A stretch of 64,000 nt of DNA from contig CM072880.1 in NCBI GenBank assembly GCA_036937835.1, positions 17,442,001-17,506,000 of the forward strand, read 5' to 3'. Source of the DNA: Pampus argenteus. Taxonomy: Eukaryota > Chordata > Actinopteri > Scombriformes > Stromateidae. Shown piece by piece: positions 35,009 through 48,000 of the stretch (position 1 is its first letter; every line of letters starts with the position of its first letter). The notes under the pieces are model-generated. The model was not told the origin of the DNA. It saw only the letters and a list, made by a program, of their open reading frames with translations, and ran no database searches. A program made the translations under genes and the position numbers.

Positions 35009-35803
35009 CTGAGGACAGGAGAAATAAGTCAGACAGGGAAAACTCTGCGTTTGTTTTTTCATCTCGCTCAGCAGAAAGAGGAGAGAGGATTTATTAAAAG
35101 CATTCACAATTTAAATCCTCCTCTGTCATGAACATTCACTGTTCTCTATGAAACAATAAACACTACGTCTAAATAATATACAATGTCCTTTTCCATCTTT
35201 CAGCAAATACTTAGTTAAGTTTTGTATGATCAAATAAATCAAAATGACAATAACAACTGTTACTATGCAAATTGTCTCTTTTCAACTTCAAATGAAACAT
35301 AGCTTATGTCACCACTTACATACAAAGCAATGCTTATGTTACTACTTACAAATGGTTCTTAAATTAATTTTTCAGTTCGATTAAAATCATTTTACTCTTT
35401 CACAATGCATGAGCTGACAGACTTAAAACTTGTTTACCAGTTTTAAAATATATCAAATTAGTTTTAACATTAGCTTTTAACCATTTTACAGTACATAAAC
35501 TAAATTTTTTAACATAAGCTTTTAACCATTTTACACAATGTGATACACTCAAAACCTTTAGTCTACATGAAAATGTTCAAGGAGCTAAACATAAACCTCT
35601 GTCCGGTGTGACTTAGGTAGGAAGTGATGCTATCATCCGCGAAACTGTGGCTACTATTACATGTAAAATTACATCCACATATGCATAAAACCATAACCAA
35701 ACATAAAAAAATTTAACGACATCTCACCATGTTACACTTTAGGTACTTAGCTTCACTGACTATTCCACCAACCTGAGGACAGGAGAAATAAGTCGGACAG
35801 GGA
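35009..35803. repeat. 31-bp direct repeats flanking a 730-bp AT-rich block
   Basis: CTGAGGACAGGAGAAATAAG followed by TCRGACAGGGA occurs at about 35009-35039 and again at 35773-35803 in the same orientation. The block between also has an internal duplication (AGCTTTTAACCATTTTACA near 35472 and 35518). The pair could be the ends of an unknown insertion or a segmental duplication; the second copy touches the TATTC microsatellite. Confidence 0.7.
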
Positions 35804-35807
35804 GGCT

Positions 35808-35913
35808 TTCTATTCTATTCTATTCTATTCTATTCTATTCTATTCTATTCTATTCTATTCTAATCTATTCTATTCTATTCTATTCTATTCTATTCTATTC
35901 TATTTCTATTCTA
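35808..35913. repeat. (TATTC)n microsatellite
   Basis: About 20 pentanucleotide units with two interruptions (TAATC near 35862, TATTTC near 35902). It lies just 120 bp before the satellite array. Confidence 0.95.
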
Positions 35914-36035
35914 CTCCTGATGTCTAAATAAAACATTTAAGTGCATAGGATGGTGGAAACAGGCTGATTACCCTTGAACAAATCTTCAAGACATTTATTA
36001 TAAAACTACAAAAACTACCACAAATGTGATAACAC

Positions 36036-39000
36036 TTTGAAAATATTGCTCTCTGTTTAAGAAAACCTATAGTTGTCAGTTTTGGCCTTCTCTCGCCGAG
36101 AGAAAGCTATTTTTACAAATGTTACAGTAAAAGCTGCAGGAAGCTCTCAGAAGTGAGTTTTTTGGTCCTAATCATTAGAAATCAGTTACTTGTTGATGGC
36201 AAAACATGGTTTTGATTGAAAATATTGCTCCTTGTTTAAGAAAAACTGTACTTGTCAGTTTTGGCCTTCTCTCCCCGAGAGAAAGCTATTTTTTACAAAT
36301 GTTACAGTAAAAGATGCAGGAAGCTCTCAGAAGTGGGTTTTTTGGTCCTAATCATTAGAAATCAGTTAGTTGTTGATGGCAAACATGGTTTTGATTGAAA
36401 ATATTGCTCCTTGTTTAAGAAAAACTGTAGTCGTCAGTTTTGGCCTTCTCTCGCTGAGAGGAAGCTATTTTTACAAATGTGACAGTAAAAGCTGCAGGAA
36501 GCTCTCAGAAGTGAGTTTTTTGGTCCTAATCATTAGAAATCAGTTACTTGTTGATGGCAAACATGGTTTTGATTTAAAATATTGCTCCTTGTTTAAGAAA
36601 AACTGTAGTTGTCAGTTTTGGCCATCTCTCGCAGAGAGAAAGCTATTTTTACAAATGTTACAGTAAAAGCTGCAGGAAGCTCTCAGAAGTGAGTTTTTTG
36701 GTCCTAATCATTAGAAATCAGTTACTTGTTGATGGCAAACATGGTTTTGATTGAAAATATTGCTCCTTGTTTAAGAAAAACTGTTGTTGTCAGTTTTGGG
36801 CTTCTCTCGCCGAGAGAAAGCTATTTTTACAAATGTTACAGTAAAAGCTGCAGGAAGCTCTCAGAAGTGAGTTTTTTGGCCCTAATCATTAGAAATCAGT
36901 TACTTGTTGATGGCAAACATGGTTTTGATTGAAAATATTGCTCCTTGTTTAAGAAAAACTGTAGTTGTCAGTTTTGGCATTCTCTCGCCAAGAGAAAGCT
37001 ATTTTTTACAAATGTTACAGTAAAAGCTGCAGGAAGCTCTCAGAAGTGAGTTTTTTGGTCCCAATCATTAGAAATCAGTTACTTGTTGATTGCAAACATG
37101 GTTTTGATTGAAAATGCTGCTCCTTGTTTAAGAAAAACTGTAGTTGTCAGTTTTGGCCTTCTCTCGCCGAGAGAAAGCTATTTTTACAAATGTTACAGTA
37201 AAAGCTGCAGGAAGCTCTCAGAAGTGAGTTTTTTGCTCATAATCATTAGAAATCAGTTACTTGTTGATGGCAAACATGGTTTTGATTGAAAATATTGCTC
37301 CTTGTTTAAGAAAAACTGTAGTTGTCAATTTTGGCCTTCTTGGCCTTTTTGATTGAAAATACTGCTCCTTGTTTAAGAAAAACTGAAGTTGTCAGTTTTG
37401 GGCTTCTCTCGCCGAGAGAAAGCTATTTTTACAAATGTTACAGTAAAAGCTGCAGGAAGCTCTCAGAAGTGAGTTTTTTGCTCATAATCATTAGAAATCA
37501 GTTACTTGTTGATGGCAAACATGGTTTTGATTGAAAATATTGCTCCTTGTTTAAGAAAAACAGTAGTTGTCAGTTTTGGCCTTCTCTCGCTGAAATAAAG
37601 CTATTTTTACAAATGTTACAGTAAAAGCTGCAGGAAGCTCTCAGAAGTGAGTTTTTTGCTCCTAATCATTAGAAATCAGTTACTTGTTGATGGCAAACAT
37701 GGTTTTGATTGAAAATATTGCTCCTTATTTAAGAAAAACAGTAGTTGTCAGTTTTGGCCTTCTCTCGCTGAGATAAAGCTATTTTTACAAATGTTACAGT
37801 AAAAGCTGCAGGAAGCTCTCAGAAGTGAGTTTTTTGCTCCTAATCATTAGAAATCAGTTACTTGTTGATGGCAAACATGGTTTTGATTGAAAATATTGCT
37901 CCTTGTTTAAGAAAAACAGTAGTTGTCAGTTTTGGCCTTCTCTCGCTGAGATAAAGCTATTTTTACAAATGTTACAGTAAAAGATGCAGGAAGCTCTCAG
38001 AAGTGGGTTTTTTGGTCCTAATCATTAGAAATCAGTTAGTTGTTGATGGCAAACATGGTTTTGATTGAAAATATTGCTCCTTATTTAAGAAAAACTATAG
38101 TTGTCAGTTTTGGGCTTCTCTCGCCGAGAGAAAGCTATTTTTTACAAATGTTACAGTAAAAGCTGCAGGAAGCTCTCAGAAGTGAGTTTTTTGGTCCTAA
38201 TCATTAGAAATCAGTTACTTGTTGATGGCAAAAATAGCTTTATCTCAGCGAGTTTTGGCCTTCTCTCGCTGAGATAAAGCTATTTTTACAAATGTTACAG
38301 TAAAAGCTGCAGGAAGCTCTCAGAAGTGAGTTTTTTGGTCCTAATCATTAGAAATCAGTTACTTGTTGATGGCAAACATGGTTTTGTTTGAAAATATTGC
38401 TCCTTGTTTAAGAAAAACTATAGTTGTCAGTTTTGGGCTTCTCTCGCCGAGAGAAAGCTATTTTTACAAATGTTACAGTAAAAGCTGCAGGAAGCTCTCA
38501 GAAGTGAGTTTTTTGGTCCTAATCATTAGAAATCAGTTACTTGTTGATGGCAAACATGGTTTTGTTTGAAAATATTGCTCCTTGTTTAAGAAAAACAGTA
38601 CTTGTCAGTTTTGGCCTTCTCTCGCTGAGATAAAGCTATTTTGACAAATGTTACAGTAAAAGCTGCAGGAAGCTCTCAGAAGTGAGTTTTTTGCTCATAA
38701 TTATTAGAAATCAGTTACTTGTTGATGGCAAACATGGTTTTGATTGAAAATATTGCTCCTTGTTTAAGAAAAACAGTAGTTGTTAGTTTTGGCCTTCTCT
38801 CGCTGAAATAAAGCTATTTTTACAAATGTTACAGTAAAAGCTGCAGGAAGCTCTCAGAAGTGAGTTTTTTGCTCCCAATCATTAGAAATCAGTTACTTGT
38901 TGATGGCAAACATGGTTTTGATTGAAAATATTGCTCCTTGTTTAAGAAAAAACTATAGTTGTCAGTTTTGGCCTTCTCTCGCTGAGATAAAGCTTTTTTT

Positions 39001-42000
39001 ACAAATGTTACAGTAAAAGCTGCAGGAAGCTCTCAGAAGTAAGTTTTTTGCTCCTAATCATTAGAAATCAGTTACTTGTTGATGGCAAACATGGTTTTGA
39101 TTGAAAATATTGCTCCTTGTTTAAGAAAAACAGTAGTTGTCAGTTTTGGGCTTCTCTCGCCGAGAGAAAGCTATTTTTACAAATGTTACAGTAAAAGCTG
39201 CAGGAAGCTCTCAGAAGTGAGTTTTTTGCTCCTAATCATTGGAAATCAGTTACTTGTTGATGGCAAACATGGTTTTGTTTGAAAATATTGCTCCTTGTTT
39301 AAGAAAAACAGTAGTTGTCAGTTTTGGCCTTCTCTCGCTGAGATAAAGCTATTTTTACAAATGTTACAGTAAAAGCTGCAGGAAGCTCTCAGAAGTAAGT
39401 TTTTTGCTCCTAATCATTAGAAATCAGTTACTTGTTGATGGCAAACATGGTTTTGATTGAAAATATTGCTCCTTGTTTAAGAAAAACAGTAGTTGTCAGT
39501 TTTGGGCTTCTCTCGCCGAGAGAAAGCTATTTTTACAAATGTTACAGTAAAAGCTGCAGGAAGCTCTCAGAAGTGAGTTTTTTGCTCCTAATCATTAGAA
39601 ATCAGTTACTTGTTGATGGCAAACATGGTTTTGTTTGAAAATATTGCTCCTTGTTCAAGAAAAACAGTACTTGTCAGTTTTGGCCTTCTCTCGCTGAGAT
39701 AAAGCTATTTTTACAAATGTTACAGTAAAAGCTGCAGGAAGCTCTCAGAAGTGAGTTTTTTGCTTATAATCATTAGAAATCAGTTACTTGTTGATGGCAA
39801 ACATGGTTTTGATTGAAAATATTGCTCCTTGTTTAAGAAAAACAGTAGTTGTCAGTTTTGGCCTTCTCTCGCTGAAATAAAGCTATTTTTACAAATGTTA
39901 CAGTAAAAGCTGCAGGAAGCTCTCAGAAGTGAGTTTTTTGCTCCTAATCATTAGAAATCAGTTACTTGTTGATGGCAAACATGGTTTTGATTGAAAATAT
40001 TGCTCCTTGTTTAAGAAAAACTATAGTTGTCAGTTTTGGGTTTCTCTCACCGAGAGAAAGCTATTTTTACAAATGTTACAGTAAAAGCTGCAGGAAGCTC
40101 TCAGAAGTGAGTTTTTTGCTCCTTATCATTAGAAATCAGTTACTTGTTGATGGCAAACATGGTTTTGTTTGAAAATATTGCTCCTTGTTTAACAAAAACA
40201 GTAGTTGTCAGTTTTGGCCTTCTCTCGCTGAGATAAAGCTATTTTTACAAATGCTACAGTAAAAGCTGCAGGAAGCTCTCAGAAGTAAGTTTTTTGCTCC
40301 TAATCATTAGAAATCAGTTACTTGTTGATGGCAAACATGGTTTTGATTGAAAATATTGCTCCTTGTTTAAGAAAAACTATAGTTGTCAGTTTTAGGTTTC
40401 TCTTACCGAGAGAAAGCTATTTTTACAAATGTTACAGTAAAAGCTGCAGGAAGCTCTCAGAAGTGAGTTTTTTTGGTCCTAATCATTAGAAATCAGTTAC
40501 TTGTTGATGGCAAACATGGTTTTGTTTGAAAATATTGTTCCTTGTTTAAGAAAAACAGTACTTGTCAGTTTTGGCCTTCTCTCGCTGAGATAAAGCTATT
40601 TTTACAAATGTTACAGTAAAAGCTGCAGGAAGCTCTCAGAAGTGAGTTTTTTGGTCCTAATCATTAGAAATCAGTTACTTGTTGATGGCAAACATGGTTT
40701 TGATTGAAAATATTGCTCCTTATTTAAGAAAAACTATAGTTGTCAGTTTTGGGCTTCTCTCGCCGAGAGAAAGCTATTTTTACAAATGTTACAGTAAAAG
40801 CTGCAGGAAGCTCTCAGAAGTGAGTTTTTTGGTCCTAATCATTAGAAATCAGTTACTTGTTGATGGCAAACATGGTTTTGTTTGAAAATATTGCTCCTTG
40901 TTTAAGAAAAACAGTACTTGTCAGTTTTGGCCTTCTCTCGCTGAGATAAAGCTATTTTAACAAATGTTACAGTAAAAGCTGCAGGAAGCTCTCAGAAGTG
41001 AGTTTTTTGCTCATAATCATTAGAAATCAGTTACTTGTTGATGGCAAACATGGTTTTGTTTGAAAATATTGCTCCTTGTTTAAGAAAAACAGTAGTTGTC
41101 AGTTTTGGCCTTCTCTCGCTGAAATAAAGCTATTTTTACAAATGTTACAGTAAAAGCTGCAGGAAGCTCTCAGAAGTGAGTTTTTTGCTCCCAATCATTA
41201 AAAATCAGTTACTTGTTGATGGCAAACATGGTTTTGATTGAAAATATTGCTCCTTGTTTAAGAAAAACTATAGTTGTCAGTTTTGGGTTTCTCTCACCGA
41301 GAGAAAGCTATTTTTTACAAATGTTACAGTAAAAGCTGCAGGAAGCTCTCAGAAGTGAGTTTTTTGCTCCTAATCATTAGAAATCAGTTACTTGTTGATG
41401 GCAAACATGGTTTTGTTTGAAAATATTGCTCCTTGTTTAAGAAAAACAGTAGTTGTCAGTTTTGGCCTTCTCTCGCTGAGATAAAGCTATTTTTACAAAT
41501 GTTACAGTAAAAGCTGCAGGAAGCTCTCAGAAGTGAGTTTTTTGCTCATAAGCATTAGAAATCAGTTACTTGTTGATGGCAAACATGGTTTTGATTGAAA
41601 ATATTGCTCCTTGTTTAAGAAAAACTATAGTTGTCAGTTTTGGGCTTCTCTCCCCGAGAGAAAGCTATTTTTACAAATGTTACAGTAAAAGCTGCAGGAA
41701 GCTCTCAGAAGTGAGTTTTTTGGTCCTAATCATTAGAAATCAGTTACTTGTTGATGGCAAACATGGTTTTGATTGAAAATATTGCTCCTTGTTTAAGAAA
41801 AACAGTAGTTGTCAGTTTTGGCCTTCTCTCGCTGAAATAAAGCTATTTTTACAAATGTTACAGTAAAAGCTGCAGGAAGCTCTCAGAAGTGAGTTTTTTG
41901 CTCCTAATCATTAGAAATCAGTTACTTGTTGATGGCAAACATGGTTTTGATTGAAAATATTTCTCCTTGTTTAAGAAAAACTATAGTTGTCAGTTTTGGG

Positions 42001-45000
42001 TTTCTCTCACCGAGAGAAAGCTATTTTTACAAATGTTACAGTAAAAGCTGCAGGAAGCTCTCAGAAGTGAGTTTTTTGCTCCTAATCATTAGAAATCAGT
42101 TACTTGTTGATGGCAAACATGGTTTTGTTTAAAAATATTGCTCCTTGTTTAAGAAAAACAGTAGTTGGCAGTTTTGGCCTTCTCTCGCTGAGATAAAGCT
42201 ATTTTTACAAATGTTACAGTAAAAGCTGCAGGAAGCTCTCAGAAGTGAGTTTTTTGCTCCTAATCATTAGAAATCAGTTACTTGTTGATGGCAAACATGG
42301 TTTTGTTTGAAAATATTGCTCCTTGTTTAAGAAAAACTATAGTTGTCAGTTTTGGGTTTCTCTCACCGAGAGAAAACTATTTTTACAAATGTTACAGTAA
42401 AAGCTGCAGGAAGCTCTCAGAAGTGAGTTTTTTGCTCCTAATCATTAGAAATCAGTGACTTGTTGATGGCAAACATGGTTTTGTTTGAAAATATTGCTCC
42501 TTGTTTAAGAAAAACAGTAGTTGTCAGTTTTGGCCTTCTCTCGCTGAAATAAAGCTATTTTTACAAATGTTACAGTAAAAGCTGCAGGAAGCTCTCAGAA
42601 GTGAGTTTTTTGTTCCCAATCATTAAAAATCAGTTACTTGTTGATGGCAAACATGGTTTTGATTGAAAATATTGCTCCTTGTTTAAGAAAAACTATAGTT
42701 GTCAGTTTTGGGCTTCTCTCCCCGAGAGAAAGCTATTTTTACAAATGTTACAGTAAAAGCTGCAGGAAGCTCTCAGAAGTGAGTTTTTTGGTCCTAATCA
42801 TTAGAAATCAGTTACTTGTTGATGGCAAACATGGTTTTGATTGAAAATATTGCTCCTTGTTTAAGAAAAACAGTAGTTGTCAGTTTTGGCCTTCTCTCGC
42901 TGAAATAAAGCTATTTTTACAAATGTTACAGTAAAAGCTGCAGGAAGCTCTCAGAAGTGAGTTTTTTGCTCCTAATCATTAGAAATCAGTTACTTGTTGA
43001 TGGCAAACATGGTTTTGATTGAAAATATTTCTCCTTGTTTAAGAAAAACTATAGTTGTCAGTTTTGGGTTTCTCTCACCGAGAGAAAGCTATTTTTACAA
43101 ATGTTACAGTAAAAGCTGCAGGAAGCTCTCAGAAGTGAGTTTTTTGCTCCTAATCATTAGAAATCAGTTACTTGTTGATGGCAAACATGGTTTTGTTTAA
43201 AAATATTGCTCCTTGTTTAAGAAAAACAGTAGTTGGCAGTTTTGGCCTTCTCTCGCTGAGATAAAGCTATTTTTACAAATGTTACAGTAAAAGCTGCAGG
43301 AAGCTCTCAGAAGTGAGTTTTTTGCTCCTAATCATTAGAAATCAGTTACTTGTTGATGGCAAACATGGTTTTGTTTGAAAATATTGCTCCTTGTTTAAGA
43401 AAAACTATAGTTGTCAGTTTTGGGTTTGTCTCACCGAGAGAAAACTATTTTTACAAATGTTACAGTAAAAGCTGCAGGAAGCTCTCAGAAGTGAGTTTTT
43501 TGCTCCTAATCATTAGAAATCAGTGACTTGTTGATGGCAAACATGGTTTTGTTTGAAAATATTGCTCCTTGTTTAAGAAAAACAGTAGTTGTCAGTTTTG
43601 GCCTTCTCTCGCTGAAATAAAGCTATTTTTACAAATGTTACAGTAAAAGCTGCAGGAAGCTCTCAGAAGTGAGTTTTTTGTTCCCAATCATTAAAAATCA
43701 GTTACTTGTTGATGGCAAACATGGTTTTGATTGAAAATATTGCTCCTTGTTTAAGAAAAACTATAGTTGTCAGTTTTGGGTTTCTCTCACCGAGAGAAAG
43801 CTATTTTTACAAATGTTACAGTAAAAGCTGCAGGAAGCTCTCAGAAGTGAGTTTTTTGCTCCTAATCATTAGAAATCAGTTACTTGTTGATGGCAAAAAT
43901 GGTTTTGTTTGAAAATATTGCTCCTTGTTTAAGAAAAACAGTAGTTGTCAGTTTTGGCCTTCTCTCGCTGAGATAAAGCTATTTTTACAAATGTTACAGT
44001 AAAAGCTGCAGGAAGCTCTCAGAAGTGAGTTTTTTGCTCATAAGCATTAGAAATCAGTTACTTGTTGATGGCAAACATGGTTTTGATTGAAAATATTGCT
44101 CCTTGTTTAAGAAAAACTATAGTTGTCAGTTTTGGGCTTCTCTCCCCGAGAGAAAGCTATTTTTACAAATGTTACAGTAAAAGCTGCAGGAAGCTCTCAG
44201 AAGTGAGTTTTTTGGTCCTAATCATTAGAAATCAGTTACTTGTTGATGGCAAACATGGTTTTGATTGAAAATATTGCTCCTTGTTTAAGAAAAACTATAG
44301 TTGTCAGTTTTGGGTTTCTCTCACCGAGAGAAAGCTATTTTTACAAATGTTACAGTAAAAGCTGCAGGAAGCTCTCAGAAGTGAGTTTTTTGCTCCTAAT
44401 CATTAGAAATCAGTTACTTGTTGATGGCAAACATGGTTTTGTTTGAAAATATTGCTCCTTGTTTAAGAAAAACAGTAGTTGTCAGTTTTGGCCTTCTCTC
44501 GCTGAGATAAAGCTATTTTTACAAATGTTACAGTAAAAGCCGCAGGAAGCTCTCAGAAGTGAGTTTTTTGCTCCTAATCATTAGAAATCAGTTACTTGTT
44601 GATGGCAAACATGGTTTTGATTGAAAATATTGCTCCTTGTTTAAGAAAAACAGTAGTTGTCAGTTTTGGCCTTCTCTCGCTGAAATAAAGCTATTTTTAC
44701 AAATGTTACAGTAAAAGCTGCAGGAAGCTCTCAGAAGTGAGTTTTTTGCTCCTAATCATTAGAAATCAGTTACTTGTTGATGGCAAACATGGTTTTGATT
44801 GAAAATATTGCTCCTTGTTTAAGAAAAACTATAGTTGTCAGTTTTGGGTTTCTCTCACCGAGAGAAAGCTATTTTTTACAAATGTTACAGTAAAAGCTGC
44901 AGGAAGCTCTCAGAAGTGAGTTTTTTGCTCCTAATCATTAGAAATCAGTTACTTGTTGATGGCAAACACGGTTTTGTTTGAAAATATTGCTCCTTGTTTA

Positions 45001-48000
45001 AGAAAAACAGTAGTTGTCAGTTTTGGCCTTCTCTCGCTGAGATAAAGCTATTTTTACAAATGTTACAGTAAAAGCTGCAGGAAGCTCTCAGAAGTGAGTT
45101 TTTTGCTCCTAATCATTAGAAATCAGTTACTTGTTGATGGCAAACATGGTTTTGTTTGAAAATATTGCTCCTTGTTTAAGAAAAACTATAGTTGTCAGTT
45201 TTGGGTTTCTCTCACCGAGAGAAAACTATTTTTACAAATGTTACAGTAAAAGCTGCAGGAAGCTCTCAGAAGTGAGTTTTTTGCTCCTAATCATTAGAAA
45301 TCAGTGACTTGTTGATGGCAAACATGGTTTTGTTTGAAAATATTGCTCCTTGTTTAAGAAAAACAGTAGTTGTCAGTTTTGGCCTTCTCTCGCTGAAATA
45401 AAGCTATTTTTACAAATGTTACAGTAAAAGCTGCAGGAAGCTCTCAGAAGTGAGTTTTTTGTTCCCAATCATTAAAAATCAGTTACTTGTTGATGGCAAA
45501 CATGGTTTTGATTGAAAATATTGCTCCTTGTTTAAGAAAAACTATAGTTGTCAGTTTTGGGTTTCTCTCACCGAGAGAAAGCTATTTTTACAAATGTTAC
45601 AGTAAAAGCTGCAGGAAGCTCTCAGAAGTGAGTTTTTTGCTCCTAATCATTAGAAATCAGTTACTTGTTGATGGCAAAAATGGTTTTGTTTGAAAATATT
45701 GCTCCTTGTTTAAGAAAAACAGTAGTTGTCAGTTTTGGCCTTCTCTCGCTGAGAGAAAGCTATTTTTACAAATGTTACAGTAAAAGCTGCAGGAAGCTCT
45801 CAGAAGTGAGTTTTTTGGTCCTAATCATTAGAAATCAGTTACTTGTTGATGGCAAACATGGTTTTGATTGAAAATATTGCTCCTTGTTTAAGAAAAACTA
45901 TAGTTGTCAGTTTTGGGTTTCTCTCACCGAGAGAAAGCTATTTTTACAAATGTTACAGTAAAAGCTGCAGGAAGCTCTCAGAAGTGAGTTTTTTGCTCCT
46001 AATCATTAGAAATCAGTTACTTGTTGATGGCAAACATGGTTTTGTTTGAAAATATTGCTCCTTGTTTAAGAAAAACAGTAGTTGTCAGTTTTGGCCTTCT
46101 CTCGCTGAGATAAAGCTATTTTTACAAATGTTACAGTAAAAGCCGCAGGAAGCTCTCAGAAGTGAGTTTTTTGCTCCTAATCATTAGAAATCAGTTACTT
46201 GTTGATGGCAAACATGGTTTTGATTGAAAATATTGCTCCTTGTTTAAGAAAAACAGTAGTTGTCAGTTTTGGCCTTCTCTCGCTGAAATAAAGCTATTTT
46301 TACAAATGTTACAGTAAAAGCTGCAGGAAGCTCTCAGAAGTGAGTTTTTTGCTCCTAATCATTAGAAATCAGTTACTTGTTGATGGCAAACATGGTTTTG
46401 ATTGAAAATATTGCTCCTTGTTTAAGAAAAACTATAGTTGTCAGTTTTGGGTTTCTCTCACCGAGAGAAAGCTATTTTTTACAAATGTTACAGTAAAAGC
46501 TGCAGGAAGCTCTCAGAAGTGAGTTTTTTGCTCCTAATCATTAGAAATCAGTTACTTGTTGATGGCAAACACGGTTTTGTTTGAAAATATTGCTCCTTGT
46601 TTAAGAAAAACAGTAGTTGTCAGTTTTGGCCTTCTCTCGCTGAGATAAAGCTATTTTTACAAATGTTACAGTAAAAGCTGCAGGAAGCTCTCAGAAGTGA
46701 GTTTTTTGCTCCTAATCATTAGAAATCAGTTACTTGTTGATGGCAAACATGGTTTTGTTTGAAAATATTGCTCCTTGTTTAAGAAAAACTATAGTTGTCA
46801 GTTTTGGGTTTCTCTCACCGAGAGAAAACTATTTTTACAAATGTTACAGTAAAAGCTGCAGGAAGCTCTCAGAAGTGAGTTTTTTGCTCCTAATCATTAG
46901 AAATCAGTGACTTGTTGATGGCAAACATGGTTTTGTTTGAAAATATTGCTCCTTGTTTAAGAAAAACAGTAGTTGTCAGTTTTGGCCTTCTCTCGCTGAA
47001 ATAAAGCTATTTTTACAAATGTTACAGTAAAAGCTGCAGGAAGCTCTCAGAAGTGAGTTTTTTGTTCCCAATCATTAAAAATCAGTTACTTGTTGATGGC
47101 AAACATGGTTTTGATTGAAAATATTGCTCCTTGTTTAAGAAAAACTATAGTTGTCAGTTTTGGGTTTCTCTCACCGAGAGAAAGCTATTTTTACAAATGT
47201 TACAGTAAAAGCTGCAGGAAGCTCTCAGAAGTGAGTTTTTTGCTCCTAATCATTAGAAATCAGTTACTTGTTGATGGCAAAAATGGTTTTGTTTGAAAAT
47301 ATTGCTCCTTGTTTAAGAAAAACAGTAGTTGTCAGTTTTGGCCTTCTCTCGCTGAGATAAAGCTATTTTTACAAATGTTACAGTAAAAGCTGCAGGAAGC
47401 TCTCAGAAGTGAGTTTTTTGCTCATAAGCATTAGAAATCAGTTACTTGTTGATGGCAAACATGGTTTTGATTGAAAATATTGCTCCTTGTTTAAGAAAAA
47501 CTATAGTTGTCAGTTTTGGGCTTCTCTCCCCGAGAGAAAGCTATTTTTACAAATGTTACAGTAAAAGCTGCAGGAAGCTCTCAGAAGTGAGTTTTTTGGT
47601 CCTAATCATTAGAAATCAGTTACTTGTTGATGGCAAACATGGTTTTGATTGAAAATATTGCTCCTTGTTTAAGAAAAACTATAGTTGTCAGTTTTGGGTT
47701 TCTCTCACCGAGAGAAAGCTATTTTTACAAATGTTACAGTAAAAGCTGCAGGAAGCTCTCAGAAGTGAGTTTTTTGCTCCTAATCATTAGAAATCAGTTA
47801 CTTGTTGATGGCAAACATGGTTTTGTTTGAAAATATTGCTCCTTGTTTAAGAAAAACAGTAGTTGTCAGTTTTGGCCTTCTCTCGCTGAGATAAAGCTAT
47901 TTTTACAAATGTTACAGTAAAAGCCGCAGGAAGCTCTCAGAAGTGAGTTTTTTGCTCCTAATCATTAGAAATCAGTTACTTGTTGATGGCAAACATGGTT

